Of a DNA stretch of 64,000 nucleotides, positions 34,690 through 45,715 are shown in pieces. The position numbers were made by a program, and so were the translations under genes. The DNA lies in the NCBI RefSeq assembly GCF_901000735.1, contig NC_081551.1:3409605-3473604 (forward strand), written 5' to 3'. Source of the DNA: Corylus avellana. Taxonomy: Eukaryota > Streptophyta > Magnoliopsida > Fagales > Betulaceae. Under the pieces are notes generated by a model. That model was not told the origin of the DNA. It did no database searches and was given only the letters and a program-made list of their open reading frames with translations. The first letter of the stretch is position 1, and each line of letters starts with the position of its first letter.

Positions 34690-35877
34690 GCCTTAAATTT
34701 TAATTTTGTGCTTGAATGAGACACATTAATTAGAATGCTTTCTTGAACTCCATGAAAGCAAGTTTAGTCCAAGAAACACAATAACCTGATGTCAATTTTT
34801 TGTCATTAGGGCAAGCATCTTATCCAATCAGAATCTAAAAACTATTCAAAATAAAAGGGAAATATATATATATTTTTAGGCCATTGAACTATCATCCATT
34901 TTGCACTTACATTTCCAAAATTTTTAAAGTGACAATATATATAGCCTTCCATATATACTACTAATGTGTCTCAAATTAGACACTCAAATTTATTAAAAAA
35001 TAAATTACCTTTTCTGAAAACGTCATCCATGCAATAATTCAAAGATCATACAAACTCTCTTGCTCAGCAAGAACGGTTTCACGATTAACACATATAGGAA
35101 AATCATCTCTCCAGATCGAGCTGATCCCCTTCAAGAGTTAAAGCTAGTTTAGCCAACCCATTACCCATGTGCTGCATAGTTTAATTTACTCTACGATCTA
35201 GGAACATGATGATGAACTTCCCAGGAGTGAAAACTAGTTAAAAGAAATTTGGCATCATTAATAACTTGCCCATATAGACCCCATTGATATACCGTACGCC
35301 TTGGTTGAAATCTTTAACAATCTCAAAGAATCCCCTTCCAAAATGACATTTCGAAAGCCCAAAGATCAGTATGCAACTTCAATCATCTTACAACTTCATG
35401 GTCACGCACAATACACCCCATGCCCATTTTTTGATTTAATTTCCAGTTCCTAAATATATCCGCATCCCAATATTTAAATCCTAATCATAATCTTAGCGTT
35501 ATGAATAATGATAACTTATTCTCTTTTAAGTTATTCTAATCTTTAATTAAAATCCTGTCATTAGACCCGCAACACATAGGCCCCGTTGCTGCGCCCGTTG
35601 CATGGCCCTCGTGTTAGACTTGTTCAGACTCTGAACAAGCATTGACATGGGAGAATACTCTATGTACTCATTTGCGTAATTAGTTTTAGGAAAAATATAA
35701 AAAAAACTCCTCAAACTAACAGTGGTATCATCATTTTTATAGGCGTTGACATGACATTTAAGAGAATTCGTCAAAATTTTTTAGCGGAATTTGACTTCAT
35801 GGACTAAATTGTTCTTTTGGCATATCTTAGGAACCTTTGATTTCACTTTCATATGATATGAAATAATTTGTAATTCA
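34690..35877 (-). pseudogene. non-LTR retroelement RNase H-like domain remnant
   Basis: Minus strand about 35430-35040 encodes, with stops and frameshifts, QWGLYGQVINDAKFLLTSFH, SWEVHH, NYAAHGLAKLALTL, VNRETVLAEQ, the wording of the plant RNase H-like (RVT_3) domain at the C-terminus of LINE-type polyproteins. The flanks (34690-35030 and 35450-35877) show nothing coding. 35605-35680 matches 22960-23035 in inverted orientation. Confidence 0.65.
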
Positions 35878-37280
35878 AGCTCCGTTTACTTCGACGTAAA
35901 ATGGTTTCCGTCGAAAAATATTTTCAGGGAAGCCATTTTCCCTGAAAATGTTTAGTCGAAAACATTTTACGGTGTTTACCGCGCACATAGAAAATAATTT
36001 TTTTTAATATATATATATTTTCCAATAAGGTCCCCGCAGGGACATGCACGGGACTTGTTTTGGACCACACAGGGACATGCCCGGGACCCTGCCGGGACTT
36101 GACCAGAACTTGTCCGGGGCCTCGTCTGGACCTGCCTAGGTCTTGACCGGGACCCGCCCGGGACCCTGTCGGGATTTGACCGCGACCTACCCGGGACTTG
36201 ACCAGGACCTAAACGGGACTTGACCGAGACCCGACCGGGCAAGTCCCGGGCGGGTGTCGGCGGGGTCCCGGGCGAGTCTCGGGCAGGTCCTGGTTAGGTG
36301 TCGATCAAGTCTCGGTCAAGTCTAGGGCAAGTTCGGTCAAGTCCCGGGCCGGTCTCGGTCAGCTTCTGGGCTGGTCCCAGGAGAGTCCAGGTTAGGTCCC
36401 GAGCAATTCCTGGTCAGGTCCTGGGTGGGTCAGGGTCAAGTCCCAACAGGGTCACGGTTAGGTCCTAGGCAGGTCCCAGTGGGGTCCCAGGCGGGTCCCG
36501 ACGGATCCCAAGCGGGTCCCAGGCAAGTCCCGAGCAAGTCCTGGTGGGGTCTCAGGCAAGTCCCGGTGGGGTCCCAGGCAAGTCCCAGTCAAGTCCCAGG
36601 CGGGTCCCGGTTAAGTCTTGGTCAGGTCCTAGGCGGGTCCCGGGCAAGTCTCGGTCAGGTTTCAAGCGGGTCCCGGTCAAGTCCCGGCGGGGTCCTGGTC
36701 AAGTACCGGGCAAGTCTCGTGCGGGGTCCTAGGCAGGTCCCAGCGGGGTCCCGAGACCTTGTCGGGTCCCGAGCTGGCCCTGGGCATGTCTAGGGCGGGT
36801 CCTGGTCAGGTCTCGGCGGGGTCTCGATCAAGTCCCGGGCAGGTCTCGGCGGTGTCCCTGGCAAGTCCCGGTCAAGTTCCAGGCGAGTCCCGGGTAGGTC
36901 CTAGTCAAGTCCCAGGCAGGTCCCGGGCAAGTCATGGGTTGGCAGGTCCTGGTGAAGTCCATGGTGGGTCCCGTTCAAGTCCGGTCAGGTCCCGAGCAAG
37001 TCCTGGCGCGGTCTCGAGCGGGTCTTGGGCGAGTCCTGGTCAAGTCCTGGTGAGGTTCTCGGCGGGTTCTGGCAAGGTCCATCGATTTAAGAATGAGATG
37101 CTCACAGTCGAAAAATGGTTTACGGTTTTCAAAACCGTAAATCATTTTCCGAAAATTAAAGAAGAGTTTTCAATCAAAAGGAAAATATTTTCCGTTGACC
37201 ACCATCTTACGTTGAAGTAAACACTGTAAAATGCAGAAATCATTTTCTGGAAACCATTTTACGTTGAAGTAAACGGAGCC
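35878..37280. mobile_element. TIR element (~1.4 kb) whose interior is a minisatellite
   Basis: Ends AGCTCCGTTTACTTCGACGT and ACGTTGAAGTAAACGGAGCC are inverted, followed inside by further matching text (AAAATGGTTTCC, GGAAAATATTTTCC). No transposase. No convincing target-site duplication. The superfamily is not certain (hAT-like). Confidence 0.7.
36025..37080. repeat. 11-bp GC-rich minisatellite with an orientation switch
   Basis: About 95 degenerate units of RGTCCCGGKCR. Up to ~36236 the units run in one direction (GGGACTTGACC), and from ~36247 to 37080 in the opposite direction (GGTCAAGTCCC), giving an inverted array. Long open frames through it (Gly-Ser-Arg-Pro-rich) are products of the repeat. 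Confidence 0.9.
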
Positions 37281-37289
37281 TTGGGCCAA

Positions 37290-37745
37290 CCACATGTTTT
37301 GATTTTGCATTTATCTACATTTTTTATACTGCACGAGCGATTTGTAATTTATGCCAAAAAAACTTCTTTTTTTTTTTTTGTATTTATTCTCCTTTTTTTT
37401 TTCTTTTTTTTACTCCCCCGAGGTGTCTCAGGTGATGCGACCACCCCTGACCTTTTCTGTTGGTGGCCAACCACTCCAATGGGTAGTCAAGCCACCAACT
37501 TTATTTTTCATATTTTTTTATTTTTTTTAAGTTAAAAAAAAATAAAATTATATAGGTATTTTTGAAAAAATTATTTATTCCTTAAAGATTAAGCTAAGGA
37601 ATAAGTGGCTTAACTAATCCTGTGTGTATGAGATTAGTAGTCCCATGAGAATAAACTATTCCCAAGAATAGTGTGTTACTAAACAAATGAATAATTATAC
37701 TTGAATTAGCTAGTCCATTCTAAAGGTCTATTCCGCAAGTCAAAC
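37290..37745. other. intergenic; foldback core relic
   Basis: 37420-37490 has the GGTGGCCAACCACTCC-type core of the MULE-like family between T runs. No gene. Confidence 0.4.
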
Positions 37746-37749
37746 AGGG

Positions 37750-38240
37750 CCTAAAATATAGAAATCAATTTCGAAAGGAGATTTATCTATGAAGTAAAAA
37801 GTGCATTTTAGTAAGAGTCATATATGGAAAGGCACAATACGCTAATCATGTTCACAAAAGAGTATATATATATATAAGAATCTAGCCATGTACCTGGAAG
37901 ATCCCAAGGGGGAAATTTGTATATATTAACCTCTGGAATCACTTCAAAATGGAGCCTTTTACCCATGATTTTCATCTTTAGATAGTACGTAACTAGATCA
38001 ACATCAGTTGGATGAAATCGAAGCCCAAGAGGCAGCAGCAATCTGTCCCCCATCAAGAAATTCAAAATATTGTTCCACAATGCCATAACTTCATAAACTA
38101 GCATGCAAATTCCTCACGAGCAAGGAAGATAACAATGGGTAATCACCTGTACCTTAACCAACAAGTAAACAAAAATACCTTCCATAGAAACGATGAACTA
38201 ACTCTACTTTAGACTGCAACTAAAATGACGCTTTCCACAA
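37750..38240 (-). pseudogene. NAC first coding exon duplicate (fragment)
   Basis: The exon 38053-37894 (160 nt, same length as in the intact gene) encodes [40 protein letters not shown] and [11 protein letters not shown], then a GT donor. The leader with in-frame [11 protein letters not shown] is also retained. Homology stops inside intron 1/exon 2 at ~37750 and at ~38240, so subdomains C-E are missing. Substitutions at usually conserved positions (LPPG to LPLG) point to decay. Confidence 0.85.
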
Positions 38241-38409
38241 AAGTTTTGGGTGGTCCCTCTTATGTTTGTAGCATAAAAGAAACACATGGTACGTGTGTTT
38301 ATAAGAGACAAAAGAAGAAGAAGAAGAAAAAAAAGAATAGCCCGCACGCCAGAAGGAGAGAAAGAAAAGAAAAAAAGAGAAAGAAAAAGAAAAAAAGAGA
38401 AAAAGGTTT

Positions 38410-39345
38410 CGCCTAATCACATCCGTAAGAGATTGGAAGGTCATTTGTAGTCCGATCGTGATACAATTTTATGACGAGTGCTACGTATTGATTGGTATCG
38501 ATTGTGAGACTTCCTCTCCAGTCACTTGGTTGCTAACACTTAGTTGATGAGATCTTTCTTTATTCTTGTTGGAATCTACTTTTAAGGTGATGAATTTATG
38601 TTTAATCTAAGAATGCATGTATTCTTGATGTGGTGATAACAATTGTAAACTAATTATTGTTGATAGTGGAAGATTTGATTGGACTTATCTTCGCATTGGA
38701 GGGTTTTCCACTAAAAATCTTGGTGTCTTGCTTGTGGGCTGCTTTATTATTATTTTGCATTGGGAGTTTATTATTGGGTGCTAGTGTGACTATTTAATTT
38801 CCATAAAGAGGAGTAGACTAATTCCGTTGTGTATCTGAAATTGGTGTTCACCCCTAAAAAAGTGGTATCAGAGCCTTCGGTTCATTGTTCGTGTGAAGTT
38901 CTTGTGTAAATAAAATGGAGGAGTCGGCTTCCAATTATTCAATTTGGAAGACTATGACGGAAGATATTTTGTATTATAAGGAGTTGTTTAACCCCGTTGA
39001 GTTGAAATGTGTCAAATCAATTGTTGCAACCAACGAAGATTGGAAGAAATTGAATAGGAAAGCCGTTGGATATATCAGGCAGTGGGTTGATCAAAGTGTC
39101 TTTCATCATGTAGTCAAAGAAGTTAATGCTTACATTCTTTAGCAGAAGTTAAAGAGTCTTTATAAACAAAAGACTTCTCAAAACAAAGTCTTTGTGATAA
39201 GAAGGCTTGTGAATTTGAAGTACAAAGATGAGCATAGTGTTACAGAGCATCTGAGTAATTTGTAGAGATTGTTGAATGAGTTGTTGACCATGAAACTTAC
39301 ACTAGATGATGAGGTGTAAGTATTACTTGTGTTGAGTTATTTGCC
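38410..39345 (+). mobile_element. Copia-type LTR retrotransposon remnant (LTR end, PBS, partial gag)
   Basis: The LTR 3' part contains GGAGGGTTTTCCACTAAAAA. A primer-binding site TGGTATCAGAGC (complementary to initiator Met-tRNA) is at 38863-38874. Gag starts at 38915 (SNYSIWKTMTEDILYY and on) and continues past stops as LKSLYKQKTSQNKVFVIRRL and NLKYKDEHSVTEHL. Stops at 39140 and beyond and the loss of pol show that it is dead. Confidence 0.85.
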
Positions 39346-39351
39346 AAACAG

Positions 39352-40235
39352 TTGAGAAACCTTGGTGGTATTAGAGCCATGGTTAACTTCATGGGACCGG
39401 TGTCTGGAAACGTCGGGTTTGGAGTTGTGTCTGCATTTGCAACTCTTGATGCAAGACACTTTTAAAAATGTATAAAGACTCACAAGTGAGAGGGAGTTGG
39501 ATCAATGTGAAGAGACTTACAAGGGAGAGGGAGATTGTTGGGAGTGCACTTGTGAATGTTGAGTCCCACATTGAGAAAATATAAAAGAAAATAATAGTTA
39601 AGTGGACCTTTGATGCAGAACGAAGAAAGAATATTAGTTTAGAGCTAATATTATTTTGTAATGGTTTTTAATATTTCATTTATGTTTTTAGAGTCTGTAT
39701 TTAATAATAAGCTTGGCCTAAAAGTCAGTCACATTAGGGTTAGGGTTTAGTGTTTTAGTCTATATAAGCATAAGTTTCAATTGTATTTGGGAGGGGAAAA
39801 TTGTTGGAAGTGTACTTGTAAATGTTGAGTCCCACATTGAGAAAATATAAAAGAAAATAATAGTTAAGTGGACCTTTGATGCAGAATGAATAAAGAATAT
39901 TAGTTTAGAGTTAATATTATTTTGTAATGGTTTTTAATATTTAATTTATGTTTTTAGAGTCCGTATTTAATAATAAGCTTGGCCTAAAAGTCAGTCACAT
40001 TAGGATTAGGGTTTAGTGTTTTAGTCTATATAAGCATAAGTTTCAATTGTATTTGGGAGGTTATGATTGAGAAATAAACAGTTACTTTGTTACTTGAGAG
40101 TTGTGATTGCTCTTTTATGTGGTGAGACTCTGCGTTCTTGGTGAAACACCAAATTCATCTAATTGGTGAATTTTAGCCCATTAACTTAGGTTTTTAGGCT
40201 AAAATTGTGTTCAACCGCGTATATTAAATTAATGT
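39352..40235 (+). mobile_element. TRIM-like retroelement remnant with partially duplicated LTR
   Basis: PBS-like TGGTATTAGAGCC at about 39363, a purine tract AAGGGAGAGGGAGAT, then an LTR start TGTTGGGAGTGCACTTGTGA at 39536. The first 266 bp of the LTR are repeated from 39802. TATA-like TCTATATAAGC is present in both. The internal part (~180 bp) codes for nothing, as in TRIMs. Confidence 0.65.
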
Positions 40236-40340
40236 ACTCTTGATAAAAATAGAGAAAGCAAAATCCAAGAAAACCCTAGCGTGTGAAATAAGATGAAAAA
40301 CAATCAGCTTAAACACAAGAAGGAAAAGGGGAAAACCTAA
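40236..40340 (-). pseudogene. NAC leader-intron fragment (unit at 40 kb)
   Basis: AAAGCAAAATCCAAGAAAAC and GAAATAAGATGAAAAACAAT match the intact NAC leader intron at about 16183-16275. It joins directly to LINE sequence. Confidence 0.65.
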
Positions 40341-40830
40341 GCCTTCATCCTATAGTTGGCAGCTCGTGAAGTACAGTCTCTGAACAGGGGAGCTGTTGCT
40401 TAGTTGGGGCTATGGAGGGAATGTGCTGTGCGTATTTTGCAGAAGTCACTTATTTTTTGAGTGTAGGTTCTGCAAAAGAATTTGGCTGAAAAATTTAAGC
40501 AAGTGTTTGATAGCTGATCCTCCAACTGAATGGGAAGCTATTTTAGAGAGAGGAGTTAGAGAATGGAAAGGGAAAGGATTGAAAGCTGTGCTTCAGTTTT
40601 CAATATATGGAAGGAGAGGAGACTATTATAGTATTATACAAACTAAGGAGAAGCTTTTTCAGAAAGTTAGGTGGGAAGTTAGCTGCTGTTGATCTGCAGC
40701 TGGTTTCCAGATTAATCTTGAGTGTCTGTAAACACTGATTTTACCTTAAATCATTAAAGATTATTATTGGTAGAAGATGCAAAGTGCTGAGAGGATTAGA
40801 CACTGTCGGCCTGTCTACGCTACTTTTGAC
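40341..40830 (+). pseudogene. LINE C-terminal (zf-RVT) fragment fused to NAC promoter
   Basis: 40396-40692 encodes CVFCRSHLFFECRFCKRIW, then NLSKCLIADPPTEWEAILER, EWKGKGLKAVL, and EKLFQKVRWEV, the zinc-finger-like C-terminal domain of plant LINE reverse transcriptases. CTGGTTTCCAGATTAATCTT and a shortened tail follow, then NAC promoter landmarks (AGAGGATTAGAC at about 40792). Confidence 0.75.
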
Positions 40831-41011
40831 TTTCTTTTTTTCTTTTTTTTTTTGGATAATCAGGAACGTGAAACAACATGAAAGTAAAAACAAAACTAAG
40901 AGGGATAGGGTGCATCTTTGCCACTACAAGTGGAAAAACAGCATGAAAGTAAAAACAAAACAGCATGAAAGTATAAACAGAACATCTTTCACTCTTAAAA
41001 AAAAAAAAAAA

Positions 41012-41360
41012 AAAAAGCACATCTTGGGCTACATCGTAAAGTAGTTCGGATTAGGGTTCTTGATCGAGCACAAACATATATAGAAATCTAACCTGAATGT
41101 TCAACAAAAAAAAAAAAAAACAACCAGCAACGATCGGACTGAAAACTCCAAAGGACCAAAACCCCTAGTGGGCCCTTCAAGCTTCAACTGTCCCGCCCCA
41201 AGATCCAGATCCGATCTGTCCAGCCCATTATTTATCCAACCCGAAGACCACGAGACCCGCGGGTCAACCCATATTGAGATCCGCTAGACAGAGAGAAAAA
41301 GGTCTGCTCTGTTTTGTAGATAGGAAACTGGAAGAAAAGAAACTGAAAAAAAAAAAAACA
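41012..41360 (+). repeat. array leader block and 4TM-D 3' flank
   Basis: Same order as at 27.4 kb: TTAGGGTTCTTGATCGAGCA, CCAGCCCATTATTTATCCAA, GGTCAACCCATATTGAGATC. Confidence 0.65.
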
Positions 41361-41590
41361 GAGCCGTCATATTTGCAAGATAAGCTGAAAACTTCATTCT
41401 TCTTAGTCTCTTAACTCGACATTTGGTTTCATTTCTTCTGCTCAAAGCTTTATTTGGTAACCAGAGCCGTCATATTTGCAAGATAAGCTGAAAACTTCAT
41501 TCTTCTTAGTCTCTTAACTCGACATTTGGTTTCATTTCTTCTGCTCAAAGCTTTATTTGGTAACCAAACAGAGCCGTCATATTTCCATCT
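41361..41590. repeat. 103-bp tandem duplication in the 4TM-D 3' flank
   Basis: Units start GAGCCGTCATATTTGCAAGA at 41361 and 41464, with a partial third at about 41572. They are nearly identical, so recent. Sister copies at 27.7 and 53.3 kb have a single unit. Confidence 0.9.
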
Positions 41591-41645
41591 GAGCTTTATT
41601 ATTATTATTACTAATAAAAGGAAAAAAAAAAAACCAGTAAACTAA

Positions 41646-42110
41646 CTAGTAATATTCTAGTGAGAAGAGAATGGAAACAAAAACCGCGAGGAAGGTAATA
41701 GCATAGACCAACCAAGTGATAATTTGGAGGTACAGAGGAAATGGAATTGTAATGGATGTGAAAAAAGCTGTCACTCCAAAGAAAATACCAACAAGGTCGA
41801 GCAGTTGAGCTATCACAGGAAACTTGAAATTCATGAATTTGCTAACAAGTAAGAAAGCAAAGCATAATAAGAATTCAAAAGAGACAACGTGGAAGGTTGG
41901 AGAGTATTTGGAGTGAAGTTGGGCTTATGTGAGAGCTATTGTGGGTGCTGACGCCAAGCAAACGGTGACCATTATGTTAGCCAAATCTATAATATGGTTA
42001 TGCACTTCCAAACCATGTGGTTGAGGTGCTGCTTCTACATCGGGAGGTGGGTGCCGGCGTTGGCGGCGAAATATCTGAAAAAGTTGGGAAAAACTTGTGA
42101 AAATCGTCAT
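41646..42110 (-). pseudogene. 4TM-D, broken by one nonsense codon
   Basis: Starts MTIFTSFSQLFQIFRRQRRH and reads through helix 1 to ...TIALT, then TAA at about 41925 where sister copies have a Tyr codon in LTYAQ. After that stop the frame is open again: HSKYSPTFHVVSFEFLLCFA, FKFPVIAQLLDLVG, GVTAFFTSITIPFPL, ending SILFSLEYY. A single base change thus kills an otherwise whole copy, which suggests recent loss. A TATA-like TATATAA lies at about 42192. Confidence 0.9.
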
Positions 42111-42129
42111 TTTGGGTGTTAGCAATTAG

Positions 42130-42900
42130 CAAACCCGTACGCTTCCTTAATTTGGAAGTGCCTTGCTAATTGCTATAGAATGGTTGAGGTTTATATAAGG
42201 GTTGGACACGGGGCCTTCGGACCAAACTTCTTTCATTGCAACTTCCTCACTTCCACTTTGCGGTGTCTAATCGTTGGCGAAAGACTAATTTTTTTTGTTC
42301 GTTTCTGTAAGAAACGTGAGATATCGACGATCTCTATTGCTTTTTATTAACATCAATGTGGGGGTCTCAAAAAAAGTTAGATAACCCCACCTGCCGCTTC
42401 TCATATTGGAATAATTTTTGATATTCTATCTCTTGGGCAATCAGTTTAAGATTATTAGAAGAGGTAAATTTAATCATTTAATTATTAGTTTAATATTTTT
42501 TTTCTCGTGTGTACTCAAACTCTCTTTTAGGTGAGGCCCAACACATGAAATATTTAATTTAAATGGGGAGTGAATTAACAGAATCAAGATTCGATCATAT
42601 GACCTTTGGCTATGATACCATGTTAAATTACCAGTTATCACAAAAGCTTAAGTTCATAAGAAGAAGTAAATTTAATCATTTAATCGTTAGTTTAATAGAT
42701 TATATTCCTATAATCTAAATGAAATAGGAAATAGTAATTACAAATTTTTACTTTAGTTATTATTTTTTATTTTTTATTTTTATATACAAGTACATATTTG
42801 AATTGTGAATTAATAGCATTAACATTACAAAAATGAGTAAATATATATATTTTTGTTTTTAATATGATAATATAAGAAGATAAATTAATTAATACACTAT
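42130..42900. other. intergenic with a dispersed AT-rich repeat
   Basis: 42440-42480 and 42665-42710 share AAATTTAATCATTTAAT and belong to a dispersed ~230-bp repeat (ends near AAGCTTAAGTT and ATGATACCATGTTAAATTAC) also at 22.6, 43.3 and 49.5 kb. No gene. Confidence 0.5.
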
Positions 42901-42929
42901 TTACATGAATGAATAAAATTCCAAGGACT

Positions 42930-43310
42930 AAAATGAATTGGTTCAGGGTTCTTGATCCAGCCCAAACTAGAACCCTAACCTAAAACCCAAACCGAAAGCT
43001 CAAGGTCTGGCCCCTACTCCAAAACCCAGTGCGAGGGTTTTATGGAGCTAGCACCGATGCACAGAATATAGCTGATGATATATATCAAGTCCCTCATATA
43101 AATATTCTGAAATAATCTTTTTATTTTAATGCTGCTCTCAATAAATACTGTATTTGGTATTATAATAAGCAGTGTTTGTGTATGATGCCTACCCAATGTG
43201 TAGAGCAGTACTGCTTGTATTTGTAATTGTATAACTTTAATTATAAACTCGGCTGTGAGCAGTTAACAGACGTTGAGGTTTGCTATATATCTAATATGCC
43301 TTAATTGTTA
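42930..43310 (+). pseudogene. TRM4-like leader joined to a YUCCA10-like 3' end (Y3)
   Basis: CAGGGTTCTTGATCCAGCCC at about 42945 and its C-rich leader run to ~43030, then jump into GAGGGTTTTATGGAGCTAGC (RGFYGAS, then [12 protein letters not shown]) and the 3' flank. The deletion between the two blocks is larger than in the 25- and 33-kb units. Confidence 0.75.
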
Positions 43311-43599
43311 AACTAATGATTAAGTGGTTAAAATTTATCTCATCCTATAAGTTTAAGTTTTTTGGACAATTGGTAATTTAACATGGTATCTGATCCAAAT
43401 AATCTTCGGATCTAACTTTGACTCCGTCAATTCACCTAATTTAAATTAAATATTCTACGTGTTGAGTCTCACCTATTAAAATTAAGTTTGAGCCCACACA
43501 CATTAATTAAGTGATTAAAATTTATCACTTCTAATAAGCTTAAGTTTTTAGGACAATTCATAATTTAACATTAATTAACTAGCTGCAACTTTGTCTCTG

Positions 43600-44960
43600 A
43601 CTCAATTTATATATGCAATACAATCAAGATGATGAAAACGACAACACCCCACTGAGCGTTCTCCAATGTCAACACCCCACTGGTCTATATATGTACTCAC
43701 TTCCGTAATTATTTTTATATAACTTTGAATTTTTTTTTTTTTTTTTTTTTTTATCTGAATCCTGAATTTGTACAAAAAAACAAAATCATAATAAATAAAA
43801 AAAGGCATACATGTTAATTTCCCCTATCTTTTTTCTAACAGATTAATTTTTTTTTTAATTATTTAAAAAAAAAAAAAGCAAAAGGTTACAAGAAATAATC
43901 ATTTCCACTCTGGATCCGAAAGGAAGAAGGAGGAGATAATCCTAAAAACGAAAAAAATGAGAGGGCTTCCAAACAATAGGCTCAAAACAAACCAAAGTAG
44001 TGCGAAAATAATTACAAAACGTAGGAAATGGGACAAACAAGCTACTCAGTCCTCTCAAGGGGCCACACAAGGTGATTTCAGAAGCAAAAGGAGTACAGAT
44101 TAAGACAAACCTATATGAACCCCTACTTGTAACTAATAACAACCGCTGGAAGGAGGTTGAAGCAATAAAAACAATGCTAAAGTCCGTAACCATGATTGTT
44201 GTAAATAGAGGAATCAACACAAATTCGATTACAAAAGTTTCCGCTAAAGAAACAAACCAATAAAAAGTTAGGAGACAGTAATCCACAAAACACAAAAGCA
44301 ATAAAGTACGAAAGTACATAAGAAATACAACAAGAAAGCAACAAAAAGATCAGAAAACAGTAGCTACGGCCAAGGAGCGGAGTTTGGCGAACACTGGTAA
44401 GCGCATGGCGCAGACGCACTGGAAGGTGAGATCCACGCGGCGGCACGTGGTGGTCGGATTTGGCTGGAGGAGGTGGCGTTAGGAAGCTGAGAGGGCGAGG
44501 AATGAGGTGGATTGACGCGTGATGGTGGGAAACTGACCGAAGAGGCTAGATCTAGTTTTGGAAAAACTAGATCTAAAAACCCAACTAGTTTCGAGGAGGT
44601 GAGTGGCACTACACATAGGTGAACGGACTGTGACGGAGTGAAGAGGATGAAGGAGGCCTGAGCTCTTGGTCCGATCGGAGTGCACAACAACAAAAATAAC
44701 AGGAAAAAAACAACAAAACATGGAAATATAAACAGATTAATTATTAGAGCATGATAAGATAGAATAATTACCCAACATGCTTTTTTTTTTTTTGGAAGTG
44801 GCTTTTAAGAGGCTTCAATTCGTTAAAATATATATAAAACAAATTGTTGAACATAATGACTCACTTTGTTTAAAATTGTTATTTTCTAAAATAAAAATAT
44901 ATATTAAAAATAACTCAAAAGCAAATTATTGAACATAATAATGGTTACATCGTTTTTCCT
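43600..44960. other. unidentified interval, possible retroelement piece
   Basis: 43640-43850 matches 22790-23030 inverted. 43910-44740 has higher GC at 44370-44690 and long minus-strand frames with Ser/Pro-rich text, but no domain I recognise. It could be the 5' region of a LINE or a gene leader. Nothing is called. Confidence 0.35.
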
Positions 44961-45090
44961 AAAAAGCATCTCTTGTTCACAAATTGAAAGACCCGGACAT
45001 GGAAACCCAATGCCCAGTGGCTCAACCCGGTTAAAAATAGAACACCCAGATCGAAATTCATGGGAGATTCCCCTCACCAGTCAACAACTA

Positions 45091-45522
45091 CTATTCTAGT
45101 TTGGAAAGAATGGAAACTAAAATAGCGAGGAAAGAAATGGCATAGAGCAGCCAAGTGATAATTTGAAGGTACAGAGGAAATGGAATTGTAATGAATGTGA
45201 CGAAAGCTATCACCGCAAAGAAGAGACTAACAAGGTCGAGCACTCGGGCTATAAGAGAAAACTTGGGCTTCATGAATTTGCTGACAAGGAACGAAGCAAA
45301 GCATAATAAGAATAAGAAAGAGACCATGTGAAAGATTGGAGAGAATTTGGAGTGAATTTGGGCATATGTCAAAGCTATTGCAGGTGCTGATGCCAAGCAA
45401 AAGGCGACCATATGGCTATGCACCACTTCCAAATCTAGTGGTTGGGCGCCTGCTTCTACGTCTTGCGGTGGCTGGGGAAGAAATTTCTGAACATGTTGGG
45501 ACAAATGTGTGAAAATTCTCAT
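45091..45522 (-). CDS. 4TM-E: small four-transmembrane protein, intact
   Basis: 143 aa, single exon. Opens MRIFTHLSQHVQKFLPQPPQ, DVEAGAQPLDLEV, helix 1 around VAFCLASAPAIALTYAQIH, helix 2, SKFMKPKFSLIARVLD, helix 3 and IPFPLYLQIITWLL in helix 4, ends SILSKLE. No frame damage. Closest to 4TM-B. TATA-like TTATAAATT at about 45574-45582, 52-60 nt upstream. A long hairpin lies ~100 nt upstream of the ATG. Role unknown. Confidence 0.8.
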   Translation of the reverse strand: MRIFTHLSQHVQKFLPQPPQDVEAGAQPLDLEVVHSHMVAFCLASAPAIALTYAQIHSKFSPIFHMVSFLFLLCFASFLVSKFMKPKFSLIARVLDLVSLFFAVIAFVTFITIPFPLYLQIITWLLYAISFLAILVSILSKLE

Positions 45523-45621
45523 TTTTGGTGATCTATGGGGAATCTGAGTGTCCTGCTTATGTTTTGCAAATGGAATTTATAACAAGTTGAAGAAAACCAT
45601 GAATCCGTTTGTAACATAGTA

Positions 45622-45715
45622 AGAAAGGGACATGCCTGACTTTCTACAGCCGAAGTGATGTCTGAATTTCTACGGCCGAAGTTTCGGCTGTAGAAAGTCA
45701 AGCATGTCCCTTTCT
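45622..45715. repeat. 33-bp-arm hairpin upstream of 4TM-E
   Basis: Left arm 45622-45654 and right arm 45683-45715 are inverted with one mismatch in 33 (core TTTCTACAGCCGAA), with a 28-nt spacer that itself repeats TTTCTACGGCCGAAG. It could be a small palindromic MITE or a hairpin-RNA source. Confidence 0.85.

Noticed and set aside
36025..37080. CRISPR-like regular spacing
   Set aside because: Units are contiguous 11-mers without spacers in plant DNA; a minisatellite.
36425..37220. Long Gly/Ser/Arg/Pro-rich open frames
   Set aside because: They are read-through of the 11-bp minisatellite, have no start context or domain, and occur in several frames.
43942..44721. Several minus-strand frames of 80-125 aa
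   Set aside because: Overlapping in different frames with no recognisable motif; possibly retroelement but not supportable as genes.
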